Below, one piece after another: positions 34,098-43,604 of a DNA stretch of 48,056 nt. Position 1 is the stretch's first letter, and the number at the start of each line of letters is the position of its first letter. The DNA lies in assembly GCA_012520195.1 (NCBI GenBank), contig JAAYOS010000014.1, positions 1-48,056 of the forward strand, given 5' to 3'. The notes beneath the pieces were generated by a model. That model did no database searches. It worked only from the letters and a program-made list of their open reading frames with translations, and was not told where the DNA came from. A program made the translations under genes and the position numbers. The stretch comes from Clostridiales bacterium. Its GTDB lineage: Bacteria > Bacillota > Clostridia > Oscillospirales > JAAYOS01.

Positions 34098-34791
34098 GAC
34101 GTCGGCAAAAGCAGCTTCGGTTGCCATTACAGACGGAGAGAAGATTGAGTCCTTTGCCTTCCAAAACAGGGGGCTAACCCACTCTAGAACACTGATGCCA
34201 ATGGTACGGGATGCACTGCGAAACGCTGATTTGGAGATTGGTGATGTGGATGTTATTGCCGCCGCCTCCGGGCCAGGCTCTTTTACTGGACTAAGAATAG
34301 GTGTTGCGGCAGCGAAGGGCATTGCCTGGTCGGCGCAGAAACCGGGTATAGGGGTATCAACGCTTGAAGCGATGGCTAGAGTAGTCGCTCACATCCCAGG
34401 AATCGTTTGCTGTGTGATGGATGCGCGCAGAGGCGAGTATTACAATGCAATCTTTGAGAGTGACGGCCGTGAGTTGAAAAGAGTATGCGAGGACAGAGCA
34501 GTTCCTCTTGATGATCTTGAGCAGGACTTAGCCAGTAACGACAGGCAGATAACTTTGGTAGGGGATGGAGCTCCTTCTGCTTTCTCGGGCCTGAAATCGA
34601 AGATACCCAATATAGCCCTTGCTCCACCTCATCTGATGCACCAATCCGCGATTGGAGTAGCATTTGCGGCTTCTGAGGCTTATCAGAACAAATCACAGGA
34701 CTCCCCGCACGACCTATCATCGCTCAATCCGGTCTATATTAGAAGGCCTCAGGCTGAAAGAGAAAGACTTGAGAGGGAGCAAGCTCTATAA
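34078..34791 (+). CDS. tsaB: tRNA t6A biosynthesis protein TsaB
   Basis: A 237-residue ASKHA-fold protein that forms the core of the t6A complex with TsaD. It starts MRILAIETSAKAASVAI, and has the hallmark ASGPGSFTGLRIGVAAAKG block near residues 62-80. The ATG at 34078 has GAGGAG ten bases before, inside tsaE; a longer frame from 34060 adds non-conserved residues. RimI, often fused or next, is absent here. Ends 53 bases before upp. Confidence 0.94.
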   Translation: MRILAIETSAKAASVAITDGEKIESFAFQNRGLTHSRTLMPMVRDALRNADLEIGDVDVIAAASGPGSFTGLRIGVAAAKGIAWSAQKPGIGVSTLEAMARVVAHIPGIVCCVMDARRGEYYNAIFESDGRELKRVCEDRAVPLDDLEQDLASNDRQITLVGDGAPSAFSGLKSKIPNIALAPPHLMHQSAIGVAFAASEAYQNKSQDSPHDLSSLNPVYIRRPQAERERLEREQAL

Positions 34792-34844
34792 CAGAAGAAG
34801 AAGTCCAAATCAAAGGAATTTATATATAAAGAAGGGAATATAAC

Positions 34845-35474
34845 ATGGATAATTTTACAGTTCTTTCTCACCCTTTGATAAAGCATAAGCTGTCAATTTT
34901 ACGTGATAAGAACACCGATGTAAAAAAGTTTCGCGAACTCGTTGGGGAAATCTCCACACTAATGTGTTACGATGCCACGCGAGACCTTCCGCTTTCGGAT
35001 GTAGAAGTGGAGACACCTCTGACAAAAACAGTTTGTAAGCATATTGCCGGGAAGAAGACTGCGATAGTCCCTATTCTTCGTGCAGGTCTCGGAATGGTTG
35101 ACGGAATCATTCAGCTCATACCCTCTGTGAAGGTTGGCCACATCGGACTATACAGAGATCCCGAGACACTTATGCCAGTTGAGTATTATTGCAAACTGCC
35201 AAGTGATATCGAAGAGCGGGAGGTGATTATCCTAGACCCCATGCTCGCCACAGGCGGTTCTGCCCTGGCAGCAATCGAGTATATTAAGAGGTATACAGAT
35301 AGGGCTATCAAGCTAATGTCGATTATTGCCGCTCCTGAGGGTGTTAAGAAGATCCATGATGTATATCCGGATGTGCATATATTCTGCGCAGAGCTGGATG
35401 AGGGACTGGATGAGAACGGCTACATCGTTCCCGGGCTCGGTGATGCAGGGGATCGGATATTCGGTACTAAATAA
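34845..35474 (+). CDS. upp: Uracil phosphoribosyltransferase
   Basis: A 209-residue type I phosphoribosyltransferase that turns uracil and PRPP into UMP. The PRPP loop [11 protein letters not shown] is at residues 130-140, the uracil-binding C-terminus is [20 protein letters not shown]. The enzyme is part of pyrimidine salvage, together with UraA and PyrR encoded about 10 kb away. SD: AAGAAGGG. It could be on the tsaE-tsaB message or use its own promoter; a strong terminator follows. Confidence 0.97.
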   Translation: MDNFTVLSHPLIKHKLSILRDKNTDVKKFRELVGEISTLMCYDATRDLPLSDVEVETPLTKTVCKHIAGKKTAIVPILRAGLGMVDGIIQLIPSVKVGHIGLYRDPETLMPVEYYCKLPSDIEEREVIILDPMLATGGSALAAIEYIKRYTDRAIKLMSIIAAPEGVKKIHDVYPDVHIFCAELDEGLDENGYIVPGLGDAGDRIFGTK

Positions 35475-35480
35475 AACAAG

Positions 35481-35514
35481 GCGGTTCGGAAATATATCCG
35501 AACCGCTATTTTCA
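35481..35514 (+). terminator. Intrinsic terminator after upp
   Basis: GCGGTTCGGA pairs with TCCGAACCGC, followed by TATTTTCAT. Confidence 0.88.
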
Positions 35515-35535
35515 TCATGTCAAGATAGGAATCTC

Positions 35536-36903
35536 TTATCTGCGTCTTCTCCTGCTGTTGCCTTGGTATCTGCTACTGCGTTGCTGGCGTCTCCTTCTAC
35601 TATTATATATTATTACAATGATTATATATATTACAAGCAGTGCCGCAAGTCCGAATAAAGCGATCCTTACCCACTTCTGGGCCATAAATTGCTCTACGCG
35701 GTCCATGTAGTAGAGAACCTGATCTCTCTGGATAGAATTCAGGGCAACCAGACCCAATGTGCCGTAGTTCCTCCCCTTGTAGGTAAGAGAAATCTCGCCC
35801 AGCTTTTGCCCCTTTGTGATCGGAGCGGTTATTTCATCTTCATTATATATCGTAATCTCCCGTTCAACGTCGGCAGGGTCGAAATCGTTCGGCAGCAATG
35901 CTTCAACAGAGCGTGATGTATTTAGAACCACATAGTCGGTATCCTGCGCTAGGCGGACTTTTGCTTCGACGATCGGCTCCTTTGAAGAGATTACTGTTTG
36001 ATATGAGAAGTTTGAAAAGGCCCACTCAAACAGATTTTTTGTGTCCACAAAGCTCATGATCCTACCGGTTTCCTCTTCCTTTTCCGCCCCCATCACTATA
36101 GATATCAAAAAGAGACCATTCTTTTCGGCCGAAGAGGCGAGGCAGTGTCCTGCGGCTGAGGTATACCCTGTTTTTATGCCCTTAGCATACGGATAGAGGT
36201 AGTCGGGCACCTTCAAAGGCGAGATTAAGTGGTTTGTTGTATAGAAATATCGCTCTTCTGATTTGTTGGTAGCGGGAATCGTAATACTTGCGGTGTTACA
36301 TATTTCAAGAAAGAGAGGGTGTTTCAACGCCTCAAGGATTATTTTGTAGATGTCATTGACAGTGGTGTAGTGGTCGTCCTGTGTCAACCCATGGGTGTTC
36401 ATAAAATGTGTGTTTTCACAACCCAGCTCCTTTGCCCGAGTGTTCATTAGATTAACAAATGCAGGTACGCTGCCCGCTATATGTTCGGCTGCGACGTTAC
36501 ATGCGTCATTTCCCGATGTGATGAGAATGCAGTAGAGCAGATGGTTCAGACTCATCTCCTCTCCAATCTTCATATCGGCGGAGGAGCCAGCCGGATGTAG
36601 ACCTTCAAGGGCTGAGGTGGAGACAGTCACCATTTCATTCAGGTTTCCATACTCCAAGACGAGTAGTGCAGTCATAATTTTCGTCAGAGATGCCGGGTTT
36701 GCATGCTCATCGGCATTTTTTGCATAGAGAACCTCTCCGCTTGCAGGCTCCATCAAAAGAGCCCGTGCGGAGTTGACCTCAATATCACTGATTGCCTGTG
36801 CACTCGGGTGTATAAATGACAAAATCAGAAGGACGGCCAAAACACTGGCAAAAAAACTAGACCTAAATGATGTACGACGGGTTGGGTATGTATTTTTCTT
36901 CAT
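35536..36903 (-). CDS. D-alanyl-D-alanine carboxypeptidase (DacF/PBP5 family)
   Basis: A 455-residue serine peptidase S11. A signal or anchor segment lies at residues 16-38, with the three active-site motifs S72-LT-K75, S130-G-N132 and K244-T-G246 in order. A C-terminal PBP5-type beta domain (about 310-400), a membrane segment (about 412-432) and a highly basic tail with many arginines follow. It trims the terminal D-Ala from peptidoglycan. The C-terminal membrane segment in place of the usual amphipathic helix is notable. SD GGAG. It is divergent from the ComEA-like gene. The DacF label (sporulation) is only one of several options. Confidence 0.93.
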   Translation of the reverse strand: MKKNTYPTRRTSFRSSFFASVLAVLLILSFIHPSAQAISDIEVNSARALLMEPASGEVLYAKNADEHANPASLTKIMTALLVLEYGNLNEMVTVSTSALEGLHPAGSSADMKIGEEMSLNHLLYCILITSGNDACNVAAEHIAGSVPAFVNLMNTRAKELGCENTHFMNTHGLTQDDHYTTVNDIYKIILEALKHPLFLEICNTASITIPATNKSEERYFYTTNHLISPLKVPDYLYPYAKGIKTGYTSAAGHCLASSAEKNGLFLISIVMGAEKEEETGRIMSFVDTKNLFEWAFSNFSYQTVISSKEPIVEAKVRLAQDTDYVVLNTSRSVEALLPNDFDPADVEREITIYNEDEITAPITKGQKLGEISLTYKGRNYGTLGLVALNSIQRDQVLYYMDRVEQFMAQKWVRIALFGLAALLVIYIIIVIIYNSRRRRQQRSSRYQGNSRRRRR

Positions 36904-37123
36904 CTTAACTCCTGAGAATATTTTGGTGTACTCTGTATCGGCAGTACAGATAAGAAATATTTATCTGCATACGTTCTCTAGTAAGGTGTGGACGGATAAA
37001 CTAACATTTGTTATAATGATGCATAAACCACTCCGTCCAAAACAATTATAACAAACCGGGCATAAATCGGCAACCGTGAAATCGAAAGATGTCGAAACAG
37101 CGCATTTTTGGACAGGAGGTTTT

Positions 37124-37552
37124 ATGAGGCACCGACGATATGTTTATATAATGATAATTGCAGCGGTACTATGTGTGTCCTTTTCTGCGGGATTTTTATT
37201 GGGTCGCAGGACTGGTGGCGGAACGTTTACAATATCTACTGAGAGAAGAGGACCGGAGAGGGAAGATTTCACTTATGACATTTCAATCGGAGTAGAGGAC
37301 GCAAACATTTCGGGTTCCGTCACTGCCGATGGAGGTGCAGCAACTGAGGATCTCTATATAAACATTAATACATGCAGTATTGAACAGCTGTTACTTCTCC
37401 CCTCAATCGGAGCGACAAAGGCAAGCCAAATAATCGAGTATAGAGAGGAAAATGGACCCTTTAGGAGTATTGCAGATATTATGCAGGTTAATGGGATTGG
37501 ACAGTCCACCTATGACAAGATAAAGCAGTTCATTTACGTCCATCCGCAATAG
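37124..37552 (+). CDS. ComEA-like helix-hairpin-helix protein
   Basis: A 142-residue protein with one N-terminal membrane segment (about residues 6-27), a polar linker and a C-terminal double helix-hairpin-helix (about 82-140): INTCSIEQLLLLPSIGATKASQIIEYREENGPF and INGIGQSTYDKIK-type second hairpin. In transformable Firmicutes ComEA binds DNA on the outer membrane face; here ComEC/EB are not in the window, so a competence role is not shown. The ATG at 37124 has AGGAGGT; a longer frame from 37076 is unsupported. It lies 36 bases before the response regulator start and may share its message. Confidence 0.88.
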   Translation: MRHRRYVYIMIIAAVLCVSFSAGFLLGRRTGGGTFTISTERRGPEREDFTYDISIGVEDANISGSVTADGGAATEDLYININTCSIEQLLLLPSIGATKASQIIEYREENGPFRSIADIMQVNGIGQSTYDKIKQFIYVHPQ

Positions 37553-37588
37553 AGACGAAAAAAGATGAGGATGAGGAGGGCATCGCAT

Positions 37589-38272
37589 ATGAAAATACTT
37601 GTTGTTGACGATGAAAAGACCCTAGTAAAGGGGATCAAGTTCAACCTGGAGAATGACGGATATGAGGTGGAGTGCGCCTATGACGGCGAGCAGGGCGTGG
37701 AGCTTGTGCGAAAAGGTGATATAGACCTAGTAATACTTGACTTGATGATGCCTAAGATGGACGGATTTGAGGCGTGTAAGCGCATTCGTGAATTTTCCAA
37801 CGTACCAATCATTATGCTTACTGCAAAGGGTGAGGACACCGACAAGATTATCGGTTTTGAGTACGGTGCCGATGATTATGTGACAAAACCGTTCAACATT
37901 ATGGAATTGAAGGTGAGGGTCAGGGCGATTCTTCGCCGCGCAACAAGCGAGACAAAGAAAGCCGAGGAGGATCCCCGGATCGTCAGGGCACATATCGAGC
38001 TCGACATATATAGCCGAAACGCATACATTGATGGCAATATGATAGATCTGACAGCAAAAGAGTACGACCTCATAGAGCTTCTCATGAACAATCCCGGACG
38101 CGTTTACAGCCGTGAGAACCTCCTCAATATCGTATGGGGATATGAGTACCCCGGAGATATCCGAACAGTAGACGTGCATATCAGGAGACTGCGCGAAAAG
38201 CTGGAAAGAAATCCGGCACAGCCCGAGTTTATCCTGACCAAATGGGGGGTAGGCTACTATTTCAGGGCGTAG
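37589..38272 (+). CDS. OmpR/PhoB-family response regulator
   Basis: A 227-residue regulator. The receiver domain (1-120) carries D7-D8, phospho-acceptor D51 (VILDLMMPKMDG) and K100 in YVTKPF. The C-terminal winged helix (about 130-225) has LTAKEYDLIELLMNNPGRVYSRENLL and VDVHIRRLREKLE. Phosphorylated by the histidine kinase encoded 20 bases later, it should bind direct repeats as a dimer. Start ATG 37589, with GAGGAGGG nine bases before; an earlier in-frame ATG at 37565 has no special support. WalR-like in outline, but exact orthology is not certain. Confidence 0.95.
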   Translation: MKILVVDDEKTLVKGIKFNLENDGYEVECAYDGEQGVELVRKGDIDLVILDLMMPKMDGFEACKRIREFSNVPIIMLTAKGEDTDKIIGFEYGADDYVTKPFNIMELKVRVRAILRRATSETKKAEEDPRIVRAHIELDIYSRNAYIDGNMIDLTAKEYDLIELLMNNPGRVYSRENLLNIVWGYEYPGDIRTVDVHIRRLREKLERNPAQPEFILTKWGVGYYFRA

Positions 38273-38291
38273 TTCAAAATATCCTATAAGA

Positions 38292-39707
38292 ATGGGCATA
38301 CAGCTAAAAGTGGCACTATCCTACATTGCCATTATAGTTGCTATGCTCATTTTATTGAATATATACCCGGTTCTTGTCAGCCAAAACTTCATTTTTCGCT
38401 CCAAACAAGACACCATGCAGGATAAAGCCACTCAGTACTCAAGACTTCTCTCTACACTCGATGCCGTAGATAGAGCTTCTGTCGAGAAGATGATGAATAT
38501 CCTTGATGACAGAGGCGGTTACCGTGTCATAATAACCGATGATAATCTTGTTGCTGTATACGATAACTCATACACTGAAAATGTCACCAACAAGCTTATT
38601 CTACTACAGGAAATCCGAGTTGCCATGGAGGGAAATGACGTATTTATTGTCTCCCACGCTGAAGATAGGATTATAAGTAGAGCGGCATCTCCCATAACTA
38701 TCGAAGGACGTGTGAGCGGAACTGTTTATCTCTATGAGTCGGATATGGAGCTAGCGGCGCTACTTTCCGATATACAGAAAAACCTATCGACTATAGCTTT
38801 CTTTATCAGCATAGGGGTTATAGCACTAAGTTTGATATTATCGAGGTTTATGATGAGAAGGATCAGCTCCCTCCTCTCATCGATACGTAAAGTGCGAGAA
38901 GGTGATTACACGCACAAAGCAAAGATCAAGGGCAGAGATGAGATTGCGGAGATTGCCTCCGAGTTTAATGCACTCACCGACCGCTTTGAGCGTGTGGAAA
39001 ATGTAAGAAGGCAATTTGTTTCGGACGCGTCACATGAACTTAAGACGCCTCTTGCTTCCATAAAAATTCTTGCCGACTCTATCACACAGACCGAAAATAT
39101 GCCTCCAGAATTAGTTAGAGAGTTCGTTGAAGATATCGGAGAAGAGATAAACCGGCTGACCCGCCTTGCAGAAAAGCTACTGAGCGTCACAAGACTTGAC
39201 TCTGATACCAGCTCCGAACTAAGACCGGTGGATGTCAAGGAAGTCGTAATGCGGTGCACACAGATGCTCAGGCGGCTTGCATCCATTGAGGAGATCGATA
39301 TTGTTCCCGAGTTGAGCGATGACTGCTTAATTGATGCAAATGAGGATGATGTATACCAGATTGTGTTTAATCTGATCGAGAATGCTGTTAAGTACAATGT
39401 CAGAGGCGGGCGTGTCCATGTCTTCCTTTTTGAAAAGGAGGAGATGGTGAATCTAATCGTAGATGATACCGGTGTAGGGATTCCAAAAGCAGATCTTGAA
39501 AGGATTTACGAGAGATTTTACCGTGTTGACAAAGCTAGATCCCGTGAGGCGGGAGGCAGCGGGCTGGGTCTTGCAATAGTTAGAAATGCTGTTATCCGGC
39601 TTAACGGCACGATTGAAACAGAGAGTGAGCAGGGGAAGGGAACCAGAATAATGCTGAAGTTCCCCATATCCGGAGGTCTTATCCGAGACGCAGGGAGGCT
39701 AGAATGA
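38292..39707 (+). CDS. Two-component sensor histidine kinase
   Basis: A 471-residue membrane kinase. TM1 (about 8-27) and TM2 (168-186) flank a short extracytoplasmic sensor. HAMP follows (about 187-238), then HisKA with phospho-acceptor H248 in SDASHELKTPLASIK, and HATPase_c with N box NLIENAVKYN, G1 DDTGVGIP and G2 GGSGLGLAI. It autophosphorylates in response to an unknown outside signal and passes phosphate to the regulator encoded before it. The start ATG lies 20 bases after that gene; the last 4 bases overlap the GerMN gene, so the three form one operon. Confidence 0.95.
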   Translation: MGIQLKVALSYIAIIVAMLILLNIYPVLVSQNFIFRSKQDTMQDKATQYSRLLSTLDAVDRASVEKMMNILDDRGGYRVIITDDNLVAVYDNSYTENVTNKLILLQEIRVAMEGNDVFIVSHAEDRIISRAASPITIEGRVSGTVYLYESDMELAALLSDIQKNLSTIAFFISIGVIALSLILSRFMMRRISSLLSSIRKVREGDYTHKAKIKGRDEIAEIASEFNALTDRFERVENVRRQFVSDASHELKTPLASIKILADSITQTENMPPELVREFVEDIGEEINRLTRLAEKLLSVTRLDSDTSSELRPVDVKEVVMRCTQMLRRLASIEEIDIVPELSDDCLIDANEDDVYQIVFNLIENAVKYNVRGGRVHVFLFEKEEMVNLIVDDTGVGIPKADLERIYERFYRVDKARSREAGGSGLGLAIVRNAVIRLNGTIETESEQGKGTRIMLKFPISGGLIRDAGRLE

Positions 39708-41032
39708 ATAAGAAAGTAACCGCAATAATTATTGGGATCGTTTCCGTTCTTATTGTTCTGCTGGTTGTTCTACTGGCCTTTAACAAAGATTCCTATGATG
39801 GTGATGTAATTAGCGTCTACTATCTCAACAACATATCTTCCCCAGTCTCCGAGCCTGCATTAGCTATGGTGAAGGTTCCTGTTGGCCGCTCTGGAGACAG
39901 GGTAGAGCAGGCAGTTAGAATACTGCTTTCTGATCCTGTGGAAGATGGATTATCAAGGCCGTTTCCCATTGGAGTAAAGTTGCTTGGGATCGCCTATGCC
40001 GGAGAAGACATAACAGTGCATCTATCAGAGGAGTATGGTGAGCTTTACGGTGTAGCTCTTGCATGTGCAAATGCGTGCACAGTTCTTACCCTATGTGAAA
40101 TAGAAGGTGTATCAACAGTAAGCATAACTGTTGAAGGCAAGCCGCATCCCGCATTTTCCGCGACAAAGTTGTCTGTTGAAAATATTGTAACTGGTGACAT
40201 GTCACTAAGGCCGGTTGAGCTCCAGGCAGTACTCTACTACAGCGATGGAAACACCGAGTATGTTGTTGGAGAACGCAAGAATATAATCATGCGTGAGAAT
40301 GAGTCAATTGCGAGATATGTTGTCGAAGAGTTAATAAAGGGGCCCGACAGTGATAGCAGCGCTGAAGGGTACAAGAGGATAATCAATCCGAATACAAAGC
40401 TTTTGAATATTGAAGTCAGTAACAATATCTGCTATGTGAATCTATCCAAGGAATTCTTAGACGGGCTGTACAAGAGCAAAGCCATAGAGGTTCAAACACT
40501 CTATTCAATAACAAACTCACTGTGCTCAACTGAATCAATTGAGGGTGTTCAGTTTCTGGTTGAGGGTGAGCGAATTTACGGCAATGAGGTTATGAGAAAG
40601 AATGAGAGCGTAATAGGCCATTACAAGGATGAGACTATTACCATTAACCTCTATGTTATTTCCCAGGACAACAAGTATCTGGAGATGCTGCCTACGAGGA
40701 TAGACGCAGTATCCGGATTCGATATTGAGCGACTTGTGGTTGAGAAACTAATATCAGGTATTGACGGCTATGGGTTTATGTCTGTGATACCGAAGGGAAC
40801 GATGTTGCTTGGTGTTGAGAGGGACAGACAAACCTGTATTGTCAACTTCTCAAAAGAGTTTACTTCTAACTACGCAGATAACTACGATATGAATCTGATT
40901 GTTCAATCCATAGTAACCTCGCTTACAAGTGCGAATAACAACATCCAAAATGTATTATTACTCGTAGAGGGTAAGGATTTTGGTGACGGAAAGCCAATTT
41001 ACCCCGACAATTCTTTGGTCGGTGTTGGGTGA
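39704..41032 (+). CDS. Membrane-anchored protein with three GerMN domains
   Basis: A 442-residue protein with a single N-terminal membrane segment (about residues 7-26) and three tandem GerMN-type domains outside the membrane: about 37-160 (VISVYYLNN), 185-305 (ELQAVLYYSDGNTEYVVGERKNI and NICYVNLSKEFLDG) and 315-430 (TINLYVISQDNKYLEMLP, TCIVNFSKEF). GerMN modules occur in spore germination GerM and in the actinobacterial lipoprotein LpqB, which sits after MtrAB. Its coupling to the kinase gene (ATGA overlap) suggests it tunes or is sensed by that kinase; direct evidence is lacking. No lipobox is evident. Confidence 0.82.
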   Translation: MNKKVTAIIIGIVSVLIVLLVVLLAFNKDSYDGDVISVYYLNNISSPVSEPALAMVKVPVGRSGDRVEQAVRILLSDPVEDGLSRPFPIGVKLLGIAYAGEDITVHLSEEYGELYGVALACANACTVLTLCEIEGVSTVSITVEGKPHPAFSATKLSVENIVTGDMSLRPVELQAVLYYSDGNTEYVVGERKNIIMRENESIARYVVEELIKGPDSDSSAEGYKRIINPNTKLLNIEVSNNICYVNLSKEFLDGLYKSKAIEVQTLYSITNSLCSTESIEGVQFLVEGERIYGNEVMRKNESVIGHYKDETITINLYVISQDNKYLEMLPTRIDAVSGFDIERLVVEKLISGIDGYGFMSVIPKGTMLLGVERDRQTCIVNFSKEFTSNYADNYDMNLIVQSIVTSLTSANNNIQNVLLLVEGKDFGDGKPIYPDNSLVGVG

Positions 41033-41094
41033 TGCAATGTCTGCGGTAGTGCAGATTTAGCATAAAACTAATACATCTGAAAGGACAGTCTGAG

Positions 41095-42372
41095 ATGAAA
41101 TTTGACACAAAAGCCATTCATGCAGGGTATTCGCCTGAAAAAACAACTGGTTCGAGAGCTGTGCCAATTTATATGACTTCTGCATATGCCTTTGAGAGCA
41201 CTGAGCACGCAAGAAGGCTTTTTGCCCTTGAGGAGAGTGGAAACATCTACACACGGCTTCAGAACCCCACGACCGATGTGCTTGAAAAGCGAATGGCTGC
41301 CCTCGATGGCGGGATTGGTGCGATGGCTGCCTCCAGCGGACACGGAGCTATTACAATGACATTGCTAAACCTGGCACGCAGCGGTGACGAAATCGTTTCG
41401 GCCAAGGCTATTTATGGCGGCGCAGTAAACCTTATGTCAAAAACCCTTGGACAGATGGGCATAAAGGCAAACTATGTTGACGCCCACGACCCTGACGCTT
41501 TCAGACGAGCTACAAACGATAAAACAAGAGCGTACTTTATAGAGACAATGGGAAATCCCCTAGGTGACATTCCTGATATTGAGCAAATTGCACGAGTAGC
41601 ACATGAGAATGGTGTCCCTCTTATCGCAGACAATACGGAAGCAACACCCTATCTGCTTAGGCCTATTGAGCATGGCGCAGACATTGTAGTTTACTCCTCC
41701 ACAAAGTATTTAACAGGAAACGGAACAGTGCTCGGCGGTGTGGTAGTTGATAGCGGAAAGTTTGTCTGGAAGGACAATCCTCGCTTCCCTGACTATAATG
41801 AGCCCGACGCCAGCTACCACGGCATTGTATATGCCAATGATTGTGGTGATGCCGCATTTATTACCAAGCTTCGTACCCATATACTTAGAGATGTTGGTGC
41901 ATCAATATCACCCTTCAACTCATGGGTAACACTACTAGGACTCGAGACACTCGGACTTCGTATGCAGCGCCACTGTGAGAATGGCATTAAGGTAGCAGAG
42001 TTCCTAAACTCACACAGTATGATTGAATCGGTTAGCTATCCAGGTCTGGCCGGTTCTCCGTATCATGGAATGTACCAGAAGTACTTCCCGAAAGGTCAGA
42101 GCCCTGTATTTTGCTTTGAAATAAAAGGCTCAAGAGAGGTCGCTGCGAAGTTCTGTGACAGTTTGGAGATTATCTCTATTGTCGCAAACCTCGGCGATTC
42201 TCGGACAATTGTAAGCTGTCCTGCTGCAACAACACATTCACAGGTACCTGATGAAAAGCTTGCGGAGATTGGGTTAAAGCCGGGTACTATCCGGATATCG
42301 GTGGGTATTGAGGATGCCGAAGATATTATTAATGATATTGGCAAAGCACTAGATGAATGCAGTAGTTTGTGA
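41095..42372 (+). CDS. metY: O-acetylhomoserine sulfhydrylase-type PLP enzyme (MetY)
   Basis: A 425-residue Cys/Met metabolism PLP enzyme. PLP lysine K204 sits in VVYSSTKYLTGNGTVLGG; AASSGHGAITMTLL and DNTEATPYLLRPIEHGAD are further family blocks. The length and GASISPFNSWVTLLGLETLGLRMQRH segment fit O-acetyl-L-homoserine sulfhydrylase, making homocysteine from acetylhomoserine and sulfide. Methionine gamma-lyase is the main alternative. SD is GAAAGGACAG. No SAM or T-box riboswitch fits in the 62 bases after the GerMN gene. A terminator shared with the convergent isomerase follows. Confidence 0.92.
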   Translation: MKFDTKAIHAGYSPEKTTGSRAVPIYMTSAYAFESTEHARRLFALEESGNIYTRLQNPTTDVLEKRMAALDGGIGAMAASSGHGAITMTLLNLARSGDEIVSAKAIYGGAVNLMSKTLGQMGIKANYVDAHDPDAFRRATNDKTRAYFIETMGNPLGDIPDIEQIARVAHENGVPLIADNTEATPYLLRPIEHGADIVVYSSTKYLTGNGTVLGGVVVDSGKFVWKDNPRFPDYNEPDASYHGIVYANDCGDAAFITKLRTHILRDVGASISPFNSWVTLLGLETLGLRMQRHCENGIKVAEFLNSHSMIESVSYPGLAGSPYHGMYQKYFPKGQSPVFCFEIKGSREVAAKFCDSLEIISIVANLGDSRTIVSCPAATTHSQVPDEKLAEIGLKPGTIRISVGIEDAEDIINDIGKALDECSSL

Positions 42373-42386
42373 CCGAAATAACACAA

Positions 42387-42418
42387 GGGGCAGGAGGGTT
42401 ATCCTCCTGCCCGATTTG
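42387..42418 (+). terminator. Terminator between convergent metY and isomerase genes
   Basis: GGGCAGGAGG pairs with CCTCCTGCCC; GATTTGAT follows on the plus strand. Confidence 0.8.
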
Positions 42419-42430
42419 ATGGTGCTAAGA

Positions 42431-43255
42431 TTACCATCCAAGTGATTTGAGGTATTTTCTGCTCAGCTCTACTGCTTCCAGAGGAGTGCGACCCTCAGAC
42501 TCATCCTGCTCAACAACTACCCATTTGGCACCAGCCTTAAGTGACGCATCAAGAATTGAGGGCATATCCTGAACGCCATGTCCGACAGGGCGGAACTCGA
42601 AGATACCGCTCTCTTCCTCCTCTTTTGTCGACTCGATACCTATCAACTGATACAGGTTCGAAGGCCTACCTTCCATGTAGAAGTCCTTAAGGTGGACTAT
42701 GGGGCTTCTGCCAGTGTATTTTTCTACATATGCGGCTGGGTCTTCACCAGCGACCTTTACCCAACACGTATCAATCTCTGTCTGGAGGAAATCTGCAGGT
42801 ACATTGGCGTAGAGGTAGTCGAGACCATAACTGCCATCAGGCATTCTGACAAACTCAAAATCATGGTTGTGGTAGAGCAATGTTATGCCGTTTTCCTTAC
42901 AGACACTGCCGATTCTGGTTATTTCTGAAATTACCTCAGGGAATTTAGGAGTGTTTGGACGCATATCATCGTTCATGTAGGGGATTACAAGATACTTGCA
43001 TCCGATCTCTGAGTAATCCCTTATTACCTTGTCGATATCCTCAACCATCTCATCGTAAGGGACATGGGCGGAAAGCGGCACAAGGTCAAACTCTTCTAGG
43101 ATAGCTTTAACTGTCGAGGGGGCTAGATTGTAGAGACCGGCGAGCTCAACGCCATCGTATCCAATCTCTTTAACTTTCTCCATAGCGGCGCGGAAATCTC
43201 TTTCGGCCTCATCTCTGATTGAATAAACTTGGAGTGCAACAGGAAGGTTTTTCAT
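42431..43255 (-). CDS. Sugar phosphate isomerase/epimerase (xylose isomerase-like TIM barrel)
   Basis: A 274-residue TIM-barrel protein of the AP endonuclease 2 / IolE-IolI-like family. Metal ligands fall in YDGVELAGLY, LLYHNHDFEF, LQTEIDTCWVKVAG and IVHLKDFY, in the typical order for a divalent-metal isomerase. It likely acts on a sugar, inositol derivative or hydroxy-keto acid. The exact substrate cannot be read; the neighbours do not form a sugar pathway. SD GAGGAGAAAA. It is a single minus-strand gene. Confidence 0.88.
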   Translation of the reverse strand: MKNLPVALQVYSIRDEAERDFRAAMEKVKEIGYDGVELAGLYNLAPSTVKAILEEFDLVPLSAHVPYDEMVEDIDKVIRDYSEIGCKYLVIPYMNDDMRPNTPKFPEVISEITRIGSVCKENGITLLYHNHDFEFVRMPDGSYGLDYLYANVPADFLQTEIDTCWVKVAGEDPAAYVEKYTGRSPIVHLKDFYMEGRPSNLYQLIGIESTKEEEESGIFEFRPVGHGVQDMPSILDASLKAGAKWVVVEQDESEGRTPLEAVELSRKYLKSLGW

Positions 43256-43326
43256 ATAGTTTTTCTCCTCTTATTGTTATTTTTTGCAGATTTTAATAAC
43301 GGTGTTACTGCATAGTCACCAATAGT

Positions 43327-43539
43327 CTACTCAATTTTAAAGTCTTCATCACTCAGACCTCGCAGGACAAGTCTTGCGGGTTTCGGAGGAACCCTCTTAA
43401 GAGGCTCATACTTAAAACGGCGGCAGGAACTACTTGCACGTGTGATGCCTCGATACTTACATGAAAGTTCCATATCATTTAACTTGGTGCCGTGCTGACA
43501 GTATGAGCACATTGGCTCTATGTCTTTGCGAAACAGCAT
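43327..43539 (-). CDS. Small cysteine-containing protein, conserved in Clostridia
   Basis: A 70-residue protein. It opens with MLFRKDIEPMCSYCQHG and then shows LSCKYRG and CRRFKYEPLKRVPP, so four cysteines (CxxC plus two spaced ones) could bind zinc or an iron-sulfur cluster. This pattern, with the RRFxYDPLKRVPP-type block, is familiar from small uncharacterised proteins of Clostridia. The last residues are acidic (GLSDEDFKIE). Function unknown. SD TGGAGG-like sequence before the ATG (GGAGGCTGTACAT). It follows apgM on the same strand after a hairpin. Confidence 0.8.
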   Translation of the reverse strand: MLFRKDIEPMCSYCQHGTKLNDMELSCKYRGITRASSSCRRFKYEPLKRVPPKPARLVLRGLSDEDFKIE

Positions 43540-43604
43540 ATGTACAGCCTCCAGTTTGCATTTATATCTTTGCTGAAGCAGAGGAACAACCTACTGCCCC
43601 CAAC

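Noticed and set aside
37727-38299. 190-codon open frame opposite the response regulator
   Set aside because: Shadow of a clear response regulator gene; no SD and no recognisable domain.
41033-41094. SAM or T-box riboswitch before metY
   Set aside because: Only about 60 bases are available and no S-box or T-box motif is present.
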